Notes: generated by a model from the letters alone, not told the origin. A DNA stretch of 64,000 bases from Nitrobacteraceae bacterium AZCC 1564 (GCA_036924835.1 JBAGRR010000001.1:5595001-5659000); one strand, 5' to 3'. Positions 1 to 8,366 are shown, counted from the stretch's first letter. Numbers and translations are program-made.

Positions 1-87
1 CGCAACGAGCATGGAATTGTAGTCGATGACGATCATTTCCAAGCCGTACGCGAAGAGCTTAAAACATCAGTGAAGACCAGCGATTAA
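1..87 (+). CDS. C-terminal end of an unidentified protein (partial)
   Basis: Reading frame 1 is open from the window edge for 28 codons and stops at TAA 85-87. The tail is hydrophilic (starts RNEHGIVVDDDHFQAV, ends KTSVKTSD). The gene begins outside the window, so no family can be assigned. It runs convergently towards ccoS with about 120 bp between them. Chance openness over 28 codons cannot be excluded. Confidence 0.4.
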   Translation, partial: RNEHGIVVDDDHFQAVREELKTSVKTSD

Positions 88-207
88 GGAGAGTTTAACT
101 ACCCGTACCGGTCTTTGTCGTCTTGTCAACCATGCGGATATGAACGTCCATAGCCGCGAGCCCGAAAGGCTAGCGACAGGACGAAAAGATGTTGGTTTAC
201 TGGTAGA

Positions 208-402
208 TTAGTTGCGGTGAGGCGGTTTGTCGCCGCGCCCAGGGGTGGCCTCGTCGGGCCCATCGCGGTTTTCCAACAGAATTCGTTCGGCCGCGCCCGT
301 AAGGTCGTCATATTGGCCGCTGTGCAGCGACCACATGAACGCGCCGAGTGCAATGGCGCCGAGCGCGAGCGCAATGGGGATCAGATAGAAGAAATCCGTC
401 AT
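208..402 (-). CDS. ccoS: CcoS, cbb3 oxidase maturation protein
   Basis: 64-residue protein with one N-terminal membrane helix (about residues 4-25, FFYLIPIALALGAIALGAF) followed by SGQYDDLTGAAERIL, the typical CcoS/FixS pattern in which a short helix is followed by a region linking D-L to the P-type ATPase partner. CcoS proteins are small inner-membrane factors needed for cofactor insertion into the CcoN subunit. It is the last gene of the minus-strand operon and its ATG overlaps the ccoI stop by four bases, so translation is probably coupled. The tail after residue 50 is rich in Pro, Asp and Arg, as is common in this small family. Confidence 0.9.
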   Translation of the reverse strand: MTDFFYLIPIALALGAIALGAFMWSLHSGQYDDLTGAAERILLENRDGPDEATPGRGDKPPHRN

Positions 403-2684
403 CGGGCTTTCTCCACCGCGAACGTCTGAGCGGAGATGTCGAGTGCGGACGTATCTGCGCTCCGTCCCTTGCGCGCGCGCCAGCCATGCAGCCGAAGGGC
501 ATTGGCGATCACGAGCAGTGACGAGGCCGACATCGCCACCGCTGCGACCAGCGGTGTCACATGACCGAGGATGGCGACAGGCACCGCAATGGCATTGTAG
601 CCAATGGCGAGAATGAGATTCTGGCGCACGAGCTGCCGCGCATTGCGGGCAACCGCAATGGCCTGCGGCACGGCCAACAGGCTGTCGTGCAGAAAGACGA
701 GGTCAGCGGCATTGCGTCCGACATCGGCTGCGGTCGCCGGAGCCATGGATGCATGGGCGGCGACGAGGGCTGGCGTGTCGTTGAGGCCGTCGCCGACCAT
801 CAGCACGCGCTGTCCAGCTTCCGCCAGCTCAACGATGTGTTTCGTTTTGTCAGCGGGGGAGACGCCGGCGCGGTAAGGAAGTTCGAGATCCGATGCGAGG
901 TAGCGCACCGGTTCGTCGCGATCACCGGACATGATCTCGACACGGCATCCTTGATTGGAAATGGCGACCACGGCCTCGCGAACGTCCGGGCGAAGATCGC
1001 TGTCGAAACGGAATGCTGCGCGCAGTTGGCCGTTCTCGGAGAGGACAACGCCGGAGGTGGCGGGCTGTTCGGCTGCATCCGTCAGCGTCCAATCCGCCCG
1101 GCCGAGCCGGTAGATCGCCGTGCCAATGGAGGCCTGCAGTCCGGCACCCGGCTGCTCTGATACCTCGCTCAGCGCCAGCGGCGTGATGGCATTGTCGCGT
1201 CCTGCTGCGGCCAGCGCTCGTGAATAGGGATGGCGTGAGTGGGCCGCGATGGATGCTGCGATCGCCAGCGTCGAAGGATCGATGGCTTTGCGGTTGATGA
1301 GCCGCAGCCGATCCATGGTCAGCGTTCCGGTCTTGTCGAAAACCACGGTGTCGATTTCCGCGATGCGCTCCAGCGCGCCGCCGTCCTTGACCATGACGCC
1401 GCTCTCGAACAAGCGCCGCGCGGCAACGACCTGCACCATGGGCACCGCAAGGCCGAGCGCGCAGGGGCAGGTGATGATCAGCACCGCGATAGCAATGGTT
1501 GCCGCGCGATGCAGGTCGCCTTCCACGATCATCCAGCCGATGAATGTCAGCAGCGCCGTGAGATGCACGACTGGCGCATAGAGCCGGGAGGCACGGTCCG
1601 CGATGCGCCGGTAGACCGAGCGTCCGGCTTCGGCTGCTTCCATCATCCGCACCATTTCGGCGAGAAATGAATCCTTCGCAGCCGCCGTTGCGACAATGGT
1701 GAGGGGGCCGGTCAGGTTGAGCGTGCCCGCAGACAGCATCGCGCCCGGCGCAACCGGTTGCGGCAGGCTCTCGCCGGACACCAGCGCGCAGTCGATCTCC
1801 GATTGTCCTGTTTCGACGCGGGCATCGACTGGCACGCGCTCGCCCGCCGCCAGCAGGATGGGCATGCCCGGCTGGATCTCGTTCACCGGCAGATAGGCAT
1901 GGGTGCCGTCATCCTGCACCACGAGGGCGCCGCGTGAAGAAAGGCGGGCCAAACCCCGGATAGCGGTTCGTGCGCGCTCGCGCATCATGTGATCGAGCGT
2001 GCGGCCGATCAGCAGGAAGAACAGCAGTGAGATCGCTGCATCGAAATAAGCGTGCGCTTCGTGATGCATCGTCTCGTAAAGGCTCATGCCGAAGGCAAGC
2101 AGCACACCGATGGAAATCGGAACGTCCATGTTGGTCTGGCCATGGCGCAAGGCGCGCCAAGCCGAGGAAAAGAAAACGCGGCCCGAATAGATCAGCGCAG
2201 GGGAGGCGATCAGCGCGGAGATCCAGTGAAACATGTTGCGGGTTGGGGTTTCCGCGCCGGACCAGATCGACACCGACAGCAGCATGATGTTGCTGGCGGC
2301 AAATCCTGCCACCGCCAGCGCGCGGATCAGTTCTTTCAGTGTCTCGTCTGTCTCGTCCGCGCCTGCATCGTGAAGATGCGCGTCGTAGCCGATCCTGTTG
2401 AGCGTCTCGATGAACGGTGCGGGCGGTTTATCCGCCTGCCAGCGGATTGCGACGCGCTTGGTCGAGAGATTGACGCGCGCGTTCTCCACACCGGGAAGTG
2501 TGCGGAGCGCCGTTTCGACTTTCTGGATGCAGCCGCCGCAGTGAATACCCGGCACCGAGAGGTCAGTCTGGCGGACGTCGTCGCCGACGATGCGGCTTGC
2601 GAGCAGCACTTCTTCATTCGCGGTGTGAGGATCAGCCATCGCGAGAGCGAGTTCAGCGCCGGGCGCACAACAACTCATCGGCAC
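399..2684 (-). CDS. ccoI: CcoI/FixI copper-transporting P1B-type ATPase
   Basis: 761 residues. A metal-binding domain has GIHCGGC at residues 46-52. Membrane helices lead to the transport motif CPC at 406-408 (ITCPCALGLAVP), then the phosphorylation motif DKTGTLT beginning at Asp450, and GDGLND in the hinge region. This is the FixI/CcoI/CopA2 class, which exports Cu(I) to the periplasmic side for CuB insertion into cbb3 oxidase. A Cys pair near the N-terminus (SCCAPG, residues 4-9) may be a further copper ligand. It sits between the DUF2189 gene and ccoS in the same operon. The ATG is supported by its length and by the Cys-rich N-terminus seen in FixI proteins. Confidence 0.95.
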   Translation of the reverse strand: MPMSCCAPGAELALAMADPHTANEEVLLASRIVGDDVRQTDLSVPGIHCGGCIQKVETALRTLPGVENARVNLSTKRVAIRWQADKPPAPFIETLNRIGYDAHLHDAGADETDETLKELIRALAVAGFAASNIMLLSVSIWSGAETPTRNMFHWISALIASPALIYSGRVFFSSAWRALRHGQTNMDVPISIGVLLAFGMSLYETMHHEAHAYFDAAISLLFFLLIGRTLDHMMRERARTAIRGLARLSSRGALVVQDDGTHAYLPVNEIQPGMPILLAAGERVPVDARVETGQSEIDCALVSGESLPQPVAPGAMLSAGTLNLTGPLTIVATAAAKDSFLAEMVRMMEAAEAGRSVYRRIADRASRLYAPVVHLTALLTFIGWMIVEGDLHRAATIAIAVLIITCPCALGLAVPMVQVVAARRLFESGVMVKDGGALERIAEIDTVVFDKTGTLTMDRLRLINRKAIDPSTLAIAASIAAHSRHPYSRALAAAGRDNAITPLALSEVSEQPGAGLQASIGTAIYRLGRADWTLTDAAEQPATSGVVLSENGQLRAAFRFDSDLRPDVREAVVAISNQGCRVEIMSGDRDEPVRYLASDLELPYRAGVSPADKTKHIVELAEAGQRVLMVGDGLNDTPALVAAHASMAPATAADVGRNAADLVFLHDSLLAVPQAIAVARNARQLVRQNLILAIGYNAIAVPVAILGHVTPLVAAVAMSASSLLVIANALRLHGWRARKGRSADTSALDISAQTFAVEKAR

Positions 2685-2724
2685 TCCGCTTCTTTACGCT
2701 GCCGACAATTAAGGCAGCGTACTT

Positions 2725-3522
2725 TTAGACCGCTGTGTCGTCTGCCACCGCACAGTAGGCATGCCAGGTGCCGTGCCCGAGCACGGGAAACACGATGATC
2801 AGGCCTAGCAATCCGGTGGCGAGAGAGAGCAGGAACAGTGCAAGCACAATGGCGCCCCAGGTCAGCATGACGGGAAGATTGTTCCAGACCAGCGCTGTGC
2901 TCGAGCCCATCGCGGTGAGGGCGTCAACGCGCTTATCCAGCATCATGGGAATCGAAAACGCGCTGATCGCAAACGAAAACGCCGCGAACAGTCCTCCGAT
3001 AGCGCTGCCGACAATGAGCATCGCCCAGCCAACCGGCGTGGTGAACAGCATCGGCGCGATATGCTCAAGGCCAGGAAACGGCACCAGGCCGAAGAACAAC
3101 GCGTAGATGATCACTGCCGCACGCATCCATGTGATCATCAAAAGGCACAGCAGCACGCCCGCGAACAGGATCTGTCCGCCGGACCGCGGCCTGACGAAAA
3201 TCATGCTCGCAAGGCTGACGGGCACGCCGGCGGCAAGGCGGCGGCTTTTTTCATACAGGCCAAGTGCGAGGATCGGGCCGACCACCATGAAGCCTGCGAA
3301 CGCCGGAAACAGGATGTAATCCCAGCCCAGGCGAAAGAGGCCGCCGACGATGGCGACTGACGCAAGGAAGATCAGCAGGCCGTAGCTCAGGCTTGTCATC
3401 GGCTGCACGGTCAGGTCCTGCCAGCCTTTCGCGAGCCATGTGAACGCGTCGGCCGGCGCAAGCGAGCGGCGCCAGCGGTTCTTTGTGGGAAGCGGAGGCA
3501 TGACGGTCGGGAGAATGGTCAT
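2725..3522 (-). CDS. DUF2189-type multi-pass membrane protein in the cbb3 operon
   Basis: 265 residues from MTILPTVMPPLP. I place the start at 3522 because the longer upstream reading overlaps the preceding small gene in another frame, whereas this ATG lies five bases after that gene's stop. A soluble N-terminus with WLAKGWQDLTVQP is followed by about six hydrophobic segments, including GPILALGLYEKSRRL and the internal pattern FSFAISAFSIPMMLDKRVD, which is characteristic of DUF2189 integral membrane proteins. The family has no established function but is often found beside haem-copper oxidases. Here it occupies the place where ccoG/ccoH are normally found, so a role in oxidase assembly is an inference from context only. 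Confidence 0.8.
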   Translation of the reverse strand: MTILPTVMPPLPTKNRWRRSLAPADAFTWLAKGWQDLTVQPMTSLSYGLLIFLASVAIVGGLFRLGWDYILFPAFAGFMVVGPILALGLYEKSRRLAAGVPVSLASMIFVRPRSGGQILFAGVLLCLLMITWMRAAVIIYALFFGLVPFPGLEHIAPMLFTTPVGWAMLIVGSAIGGLFAAFSFAISAFSIPMMLDKRVDALTAMGSSTALVWNNLPVMLTWGAIVLALFLLSLATGLLGLIIVFPVLGHGTWHAYCAVADDTAV

Positions 3523-3527
3523 GTCGA

Positions 3528-3773
3528 TTACTCCACCTGCGCTTTGGTTGTCTTGGCCAGTTTCGACGAACACGACGACGTTGCCGCGCTGAAGCTTGTC
3601 GTGCCGTTGCCTTCGCCATGCCTGAGATGAGCGACGCAATCCGGCTGAGAGGATACGGCCACGTAAACCAGATGTGCATTGGCAGCGATCAGGATGATCA
3701 GTCCGACGCCAACCGACAGCCAGACGATGGACTTCGTCTTCCACCCGCCATGCGATGCCGCCATGCCACTCAT
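3528..3773 (-). CDS. Small single-helix membrane protein downstream of ccoP
   Basis: 81 residues from MSGMAASHGGWKTKS. The ATG (3771-3773) overlaps the ccoP TGA as ATGA, which decides the start and implies translational coupling. One membrane helix (about residues 16-34, IVWLSVGVGLIILIAANAH) leads into VYVAVSSQPDCVAHLR and a Ser/Thr-rich tail with a second Cys (SATSSCSS pattern). The N-in helix followed by an extracytoplasmic segment recalls the start of FixH, but the protein is half the usual FixH length and lacks its domain. The two periplasmic cysteines could bind copper or form a disulfide; that is speculation. Confidence 0.7.
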   Translation of the reverse strand: MSGMAASHGGWKTKSIVWLSVGVGLIILIAANAHLVYVAVSSQPDCVAHLRHGEGNGTTSFSAATSSCSSKLAKTTKAQVE

Positions 3774-4651
3774 TGGTTGGGCGTCCTCTGATCGACCAGG
3801 TAGAGCGCCAGGATCTTGCGATCGAGCGGCGTCAGGCGGCCTTCCCATGACGGCATGCGACCCTGCCGCCCGTTCCACAGAGTGTTCGTGATCGTCTGCG
3901 TGTCGCCGCCATAGATCCAGAACTTGTCAGTCAGGTTCGGCGCCCCCATGTCGCTCTTGCCCTTGCCATCCTCGCCATGACATGCGGCGCAATTGGCAGC
4001 GAAGATCTCCTTGCCGGCGTCCACATCGCCGGGCTTTGCCGTCTTTGCCGCGGACGGATCGGAGAGCGAGCGCACGAAAGCCACCACCTTGTCGACGTCG
4101 GCCGGCTGAAGGGTCTGGTCATGACCGAAGGCAGGCATCTGCGAGGTGCGGCTGTCGGGATGCGGCGAGTTGATACCGACGCGGATGGTCTCGGCAATGG
4201 ATTCCGGATCACCGCCCCACAGCCAAGAGGTGGTGGTCAGGTTCGGGAAGCCGGGGCCGCCCTTGGCGTTGAGCCCGTGGCACACGGCGCAATTGTCACC
4301 GAACAGCGTGCGGCCGGTCTGGCGCACGGTAGTCATCAAAGCAGGATCGGCCTGAATATCCTGATAGCCTTTGACCTCGATCTGCTTGGTCCATGCGCTG
4401 CGGCCCAGCGCCGCTTGCTTCAGCGAGTCCTGCACGATGTTGCGCTGGTCGAGGCCAAGCAGGCCTTTGGTGTAGCTGACGCCGATTGGCCAAGCAGGCA
4501 TCAGCACCCAGTAACCGACCGAATAGAGAAAAGCGATCAACAGGAAAAAGTACACCGCGCGCGGGACCGGCGTGTTCAACTCCTTGATGCCGTTCCACTC
4601 GTGCCCGGTGGTGAGATAACCGGTGTGGCTGTCGCGTTCTTCTACCGCCAT
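3770..4651 (-). CDS. ccoP: CcoP, dihaem cytochrome c subunit of cbb3 oxidase
   Basis: 293 residues. An N-terminal cytoplasmic stretch (GHEWNGIKELNTPVPR, the conserved CcoP entry motif) precedes one helix at about 31-50. Two periplasmic cytochrome c domains follow, with haem-binding sites CAVCH at 121-125 and CAACH at 211-215, each with a downstream axial Met (QMPAFG and RMPSWEG). CcoP passes electrons from the bc1 complex or soluble cytochromes to CcoO/CcoN. The start overlaps the ccoQ end by ten bases and the stop overlaps the next small gene, consistent with one ccoNOQP transcript. Confidence 0.97.
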   Translation of the reverse strand: MAVEERDSHTGYLTTGHEWNGIKELNTPVPRAVYFFLLIAFLYSVGYWVLMPAWPIGVSYTKGLLGLDQRNIVQDSLKQAALGRSAWTKQIEVKGYQDIQADPALMTTVRQTGRTLFGDNCAVCHGLNAKGGPGFPNLTTTSWLWGGDPESIAETIRVGINSPHPDSRTSQMPAFGHDQTLQPADVDKVVAFVRSLSDPSAAKTAKPGDVDAGKEIFAANCAACHGEDGKGKSDMGAPNLTDKFWIYGGDTQTITNTLWNGRQGRMPSWEGRLTPLDRKILALYLVDQRTPNQ

Positions 4652-4812
4652 GGCCCATCCTCATTGTTCAGGACCGACTTCGCAGCGCGATCGAACGCCT
4701 TCTTGTTCGACGGCCAGTAGGCATAGACAACAATGATGATCGAGAGCGCGATCAGATAGAACAATCCGAACGACTTCGAGAACCACACCAGCGTACCGTG
4801 TTCGAGATCCAT
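4642..4812 (-). CDS. ccoQ: CcoQ, small cbb3 oxidase subunit
   Basis: 56 residues, translated by hand: MDLEHGTLVWFSKSFGLFYL begins the protein, one membrane helix spans about 15-33, then AYWPSNKKAFDRAA, the CcoQ/FixQ signature (Y-P-x-N-K-x-x-F-D-x-A). It ends NNEDGPWR. It starts two bases after the ccoO stop and overlaps ccoP by ten bases. CcoQ stabilises the interaction of CcoP with the CcoNO core. Confidence 0.93.
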   Translation of the reverse strand: MDLEHGTLVWFSKSFGLFYLIALSIIIVVYAYWPSNKKAFDRAAKSVLNNEDGPWR

Positions 4813-4814
4813 GA

Positions 4815-5546
4815 TCACCTCGCAGCGTCTGCGACGGGTTTGTGAGCGGCGTTGGTCAGGTGGCCGAGCACCTGGAGATAGGCGACCAGCGCGTCCATCT
4901 CGGTGAGTTCGCCGGGCTTGCCGTCAAACGCGCGGACCGTGGTGGCTTTCCCGTAGCGCTTCGTCACGCCTTCGGCATAGGGCGAGTCCGGCGCGGCCTG
5001 GCCGTAAGCGTCCTTGCTCGCGTTCGCGATCATGTCGTCGGTGTAGGGCACGCCGACGGCGCGCTGCGCCTTCAGGTGCGCGCCGAGATCGTCGGTGCGC
5101 AGCGTCGTGCGCAGCAGCCACGAATATGCGGGCATGACGGAGACGGGAAGCACATCGCGCGGGTTGTCAAGGTGGGCGACGTGCCATTCGTCGGAATACT
5201 TGCCGCCGAGGCGCGCGAGGTCCGGTCCGGTACGCTTCGAGCCCCACAGCATGGGGTGGTCGTATTTCGATTCAACGGCGAGCGAGTAGGGCCCGTAGCG
5301 CTCGACCTCGTCGCGCAGCGTGCGGATCATCTGCGAATGACAGGCGTAGCAGCCTTCGCGGATGTAGATGTTGCGGCCCGCCAGTTCGAGCGGCGTGTAG
5401 ACGCGCATGTCGGGCGCATCTTCCACCGTCTGATGGATGGTGAAGAGCGGCGCGATCTCAACGAGGCCGCCGATGCTTGCCACAAGGATGATGCCGAGCG
5501 TGAGGCCGATGGCTTTGCGTTCCAGCCGATAGTGCAATCCGAACAC
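4815..5546 (-). CDS. ccoO: CcoO, monohaem cytochrome c subunit of cbb3 oxidase
   Basis: 243 residues. A short N-terminal helix (about 12-32, IGLTLGIILVASIGGLVEIAPL) anchors a periplasmic cytochrome c domain with the haem site CYACH at 66-70 in the strongly conserved context EGCYACHSQMIR. Further typical CcoO blocks are RTGPDLARLGGKYSDEWH and SVMPAYSWL. The C-terminus contains TEMDALVAYLQVLG, as in other FixO proteins. It lies three bases after the ccoN stop. Confidence 0.97.
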   Translation of the reverse strand: MFGLHYRLERKAIGLTLGIILVASIGGLVEIAPLFTIHQTVEDAPDMRVYTPLELAGRNIYIREGCYACHSQMIRTLRDEVERYGPYSLAVESKYDHPMLWGSKRTGPDLARLGGKYSDEWHVAHLDNPRDVLPVSVMPAYSWLLRTTLRTDDLGAHLKAQRAVGVPYTDDMIANASKDAYGQAAPDSPYAEGVTKRYGKATTVRAFDGKPGELTEMDALVAYLQVLGHLTNAAHKPVADAAR

Positions 5547-5549
5547 GGC

Positions 5550-7208
5550 TTACTCCCCCGGTTGAAGGACGGCCGAGCCGCCGAGCGCAGGCTCCGGGGC
5601 ATCGACTGCGGATTCAGGCAGTACCTTGCTCTCGGTCTTGATCGTCATCCAGACGTTGTAGGCGCCGACGACTCCACCGATCAGGAACAGCAGGCCACCG
5701 ATGGCGCGCGCGATGTAGTAGGGGCGCATCGCAATCAGCGAGTCGACGAAGGAATAGGCCAGCGTGCCGCTCTCATTGTAGGTTCGCCACATCAGCCCCT
5801 GGATGATGCCGGAATTCCACATGGCGAAGACGTAAACGACGGTGCCGGCCATCGCGAGCCAGAAATGCACCTCGACAAGCCGCGGGGAATACATCCGATC
5901 GCGTTTCCAGAGCCACGGCACGATGGCATAGATCGATCCGAACGTGATCATCGCCACCCATCCGAGGGCGCCGGCATGGACGTGGCCGACGGTCCAGTCG
6001 GTGTAGTGGGAGAGCGAGTTCACGGAACGGATGGCGAGGAACGATCCTTCGAAGGTGGTGATGCCATAGAACACCGCGGCCACCATCATGAAGCGGAGCG
6101 TCGCATCGTCACGCACCTTGTCCCATGCGCCGTTCAGCGTCAGCAGCGCGTTGGTGGCGGAGGCCCACGAGGGGATCAGCAGCATCAGCGAGAACGTCAT
6201 GCCCAGTGTCTGCACCCATTGCGGCAGCGCCGTGTAGTGCAGGTGATGCGAGCCCGCCCACATGTAGAAGAAGGTGATGCCCCAAAAGCTGATGATCGAC
6301 AGCCGGTAGGAATAGATCGGCCGTCCGGCGCGCACCGGCAGGAAGTAATACATCATGCCGAGGAAGCCGGCGGTCAGGAAGAAGGCGACGGCGTTGTGCC
6401 CGTACCACCATTCGGTCATCGCGTCCTGCACGCCGGAGAACAGTGAGTAGCTCTTGGCACTGCCGAAGGAGACAGGGACAGCGAGGTTGTTGACGATGTG
6501 CAGGATCGCCACCACCAGGATGAAGGCCATGTAGTACCAGTTGGCCACATAGATGTGCGGTTCTTTGCGTCGCGCGAGTGTGCGCAGGTAGATGGCGAAG
6601 TAGGTGACCCACACCACCACAAGCCAGATGTCCGCGTACCACTCCGGCTCCGCGTATTCCTTGGACTGGGTGATGCCCATCATGTAGCCGGTGACGGAGA
6701 GCACGCAGAACAGATTGTAACCGAGCAGCACAAACCACGGGCTGAGCTGATCAGGCAGGCGTGCGCGCGAGGTTCGCTGCAGCACGTAATAGGATGTGGC
6801 GATCAGAGCGTTGCCGCCGAAGCCGAAGATCACGCTGGTGGTGTGGACAGGGCGCAGCCGTCCGAAGCTGGCCCAGCCGGCATCGAACGTGAAGTCGGGC
6901 TTCACCAGCAGCCACGCCACCCAGTCGCCAATGAAGAGGCCGAACACGGCCCAGATCATGGCGAGAACGATGCCGAATTTTGTCGGATCGTCGTAATAGC
7001 GGTTGAGACGTTCGTCGCCGGGCTCGGGATCGTAGTAGATCGAAATGACTTTGAAGATTCCGGCAAGCGCTGCGACCCCAATGAGTGCGCCATGAACGCC
7101 GAGCGGATCATCCTTGCCTGCTATGCCAAATATCAGCCCGCACAGTGCGAGCCCCAGCAGGATCAACAGCGCATACTGACGTTCAGCTTTGGTCAGTTGT
7201 CCGATCAT
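5550..7208 (-). CDS. ccoN: CcoN, catalytic subunit of cbb3-type cytochrome c oxidase
   Basis: 552 residues, about 12-14 hydrophobic helices. Low-spin haem ligand His122 sits in RLRPVHTTSVIFG. The CuB/haem b3 site is seen as WWYGHNAV, GSHHLHY and HYTDWTVGHVHAGALGW, the characteristic cbb3 (not aa3) arrangement. It reduces O2 to water with high affinity while pumping protons, and is typically made under micro-oxic conditions. First gene of the operon; the next gene upstream, nsrR, is divergent. No canonical FNR/FixK2 box (TTGA-N6-TCAA) was found in the 256-bp shared upstream region. Confidence 0.98.
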   Translation of the reverse strand: MIGQLTKAERQYALLILLGLALCGLIFGIAGKDDPLGVHGALIGVAALAGIFKVISIYYDPEPGDERLNRYYDDPTKFGIVLAMIWAVFGLFIGDWVAWLLVKPDFTFDAGWASFGRLRPVHTTSVIFGFGGNALIATSYYVLQRTSRARLPDQLSPWFVLLGYNLFCVLSVTGYMMGITQSKEYAEPEWYADIWLVVVWVTYFAIYLRTLARRKEPHIYVANWYYMAFILVVAILHIVNNLAVPVSFGSAKSYSLFSGVQDAMTEWWYGHNAVAFFLTAGFLGMMYYFLPVRAGRPIYSYRLSIISFWGITFFYMWAGSHHLHYTALPQWVQTLGMTFSLMLLIPSWASATNALLTLNGAWDKVRDDATLRFMMVAAVFYGITTFEGSFLAIRSVNSLSHYTDWTVGHVHAGALGWVAMITFGSIYAIVPWLWKRDRMYSPRLVEVHFWLAMAGTVVYVFAMWNSGIIQGLMWRTYNESGTLAYSFVDSLIAMRPYYIARAIGGLLFLIGGVVGAYNVWMTIKTESKVLPESAVDAPEPALGGSAVLQPGE

Positions 7209-7298
7209 CGTCTTACCGCCCCCACAATCGGAATCGTAATTCTAGCCTACGTTCGTTGTTTGAAACCTCAAAGTCTTCTTCATTGAGGTGGAAGGATC

Positions 7299-7337
7299 CA
7301 TGCTGTGCGCGCAATCAATTCATGCTCTGTGCGCAAT
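7299..7337. promoter_or_regulatory. Imperfect 17-bp direct repeat upstream of ccoN
   Basis: Two near-identical stretches, CATGCTGTGCGCGCAAT (7299-7315) and CATGCTCTGTGCGCAAT (7321-7337), start 22 bp apart, about two helical turns, in the divergent ccoN/nsrR intergenic region. The spacing suggests tandem binding of a regulator on one DNA face. The regulator is unknown. Confidence 0.4.
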
Positions 7338-7405
7338 GATGTCGGTCACCAGCGCGCATTTTCATGAAGTCTTTTGCCACGGATTTCTTGCTAAAAGAAG
7401 TATCT

Positions 7406-7424
7406 TGTATATATCTTTTATACA
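7406..7424. promoter_or_regulatory. AT-rich palindrome ahead of nsrR, candidate NsrR operator
   Basis: Perfect inverted repeat TGTATA (7406-7411), seven-base spacer, TATACA (7419-7424), 41 bp before the nsrR start. NsrR and related Rrf2 proteins bind AT-rich dyads built on an ATGYAT-like half site, which this resembles. The symmetry is seen; the binding protein is inferred. Confidence 0.5.
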
Positions 7425-7464
7425 TGTTTTTTCCGGGTGCCGGTACCATCCGAAAGGATAGGGC

Positions 7465-7893
7465 ATGCGACTGACCAATTTTTCCGATTATGCGTTGCGT
7501 GTGCTGCTGTACGCGGCCGTTCGCCGTGACGAGCTGATCACCATCGAGGAGACGGCGAAAGTCTACGGAATTTCAAAGGCTCACCTGATGAAGGTGGTCA
7601 ATCAGCTGACGCGAGTAGGCTACCTCAAGGCGGTGCGCGGGCGCTCCGGCGGGCTCGCGCTCGCCATGCGTCCGAACAAAATTCGCTTAGGGGATGTGGT
7701 GCGCGCGACCGAACCGGATTTCGCGCTGGTCGAGTGCTTCGCCTCCGGCAATCGGTGCCGAATCACGCCGAGCTGTCGGCTGCGCGGGGTTTTGCACGAG
7801 GCGCTCGGCGCATTCATTGCGACGCTGGATCGTTACACTCTGGCGGACCTGGTGCTCCGCCCGGAGGATTTTGGAATTCGTCCCGCGGCATGA
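7465..7893 (+). CDS. nsrR: NsrR-type Rrf2 regulator, [Fe-S] nitric-oxide sensor
   Basis: 142 residues. The winged-helix region is MRLTNFSDYALRVLLY to RGRSGGLALA. Three cysteines, Cys91, Cys98 and Cys104, lie in ECFASGNRCRITPSCRL, followed by ALGAFIATLDRYTLADLV; this block is diagnostic of NsrR rather than RirA or IscR. NsrR proteins carry an Fe-S cluster destroyed by NO, releasing repression. Compared with the E. coli spacing (91, 96, 102) there are two extra residues between the first two cysteines. The neighbouring haemoglobin gene supports a nitrosative-stress role. A dyad at 7406-7424 may be its operator. Confidence 0.87.
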   Translation: MRLTNFSDYALRVLLYAAVRRDELITIEETAKVYGISKAHLMKVVNQLTRVGYLKAVRGRSGGLALAMRPNKIRLGDVVRATEPDFALVECFASGNRCRITPSCRLRGVLHEALGAFIATLDRYTLADLVLRPEDFGIRPAA

Positions 7894-7919
7894 GCCGCAT
7901 GTAGAATGAGGATCATGCA

Positions 7920-8366
7920 ATGACCGTTGCCGCGGAAGGTGGACCCGAGCGCCGCGCTCGCATGACGGCAGAACTGATGGACAAGACCGGCATCGACGAA
8001 CCGATGATCGAGCGTCTGGTCCGGAAGTTCTACGAGCGCATTCAGACGGAGCCAGTGCTCGGGCCGATCTTTGCTTCAAAAATCGACGACTGGGAGCATC
8101 ACATCCAGAAGCTCTGTGCCTTCTGGTCTTCGGTCGCGTTGATGACCGGGCGTTATCACGGTCAGCCGATGCGGGTGCATCTCGGCCTGCCGGTGGATCG
8201 ATCGCATTTCGACCGCTGGCTTGCGTTGTTCGAAAAGACAGCGGCGGAGATTTGCCCGCCGGTGGCGGCGGCGCACTTTGTCGAGCGCGCGCGGCGGATC
8301 GCGGACAGTCTCGAAATGGGAATTGCGACGACGCAGGGCAGGATCGTCGCGCCGCGGTTCGCGTGA
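7920..8366 (+). CDS. Group III truncated haemoglobin
   Basis: 148 residues. The pattern IERLVRKFYERIQTEPVLGPIF, then DDWEHHIQKLCAFWSSVALMTGRYHGQPMRVHLGLPV with the proximal His in MRVHLGL, is typical of group III truncated globins, which bind O2 and are linked to NO or oxygen chemistry. It lies 26 bp after nsrR on the same strand, with a GAATGAGGA ribosome-binding site, so a two-gene operon is likely. An internal start at MTAELMDK (residue 15) is possible. Its last codons and TGA fall inside a dispersed repeat (8361-8423), so the natural C-terminus may have been altered by the repeat. Confidence 0.88.
   Translation: MTVAAEGGPERRARMTAELMDKTGIDEPMIERLVRKFYERIQTEPVLGPIFASKIDDWEHHIQKLCAFWSSVALMTGRYHGQPMRVHLGLPVDRSHFDRWLALFEKTAAEICPPVAAAHFVERARRIADSLEMGIATTQGRIVAPRFA

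Noticed and set aside
7259..7272. TTTGA-AACC-TCAAA palindrome upstream of ccoN as an FNR/FixK2 box
   Set aside because: The TTGA and TCAA halves are four bases apart, not the six needed for FNR/FixK2. It may still be a dyad for something else but was not called.
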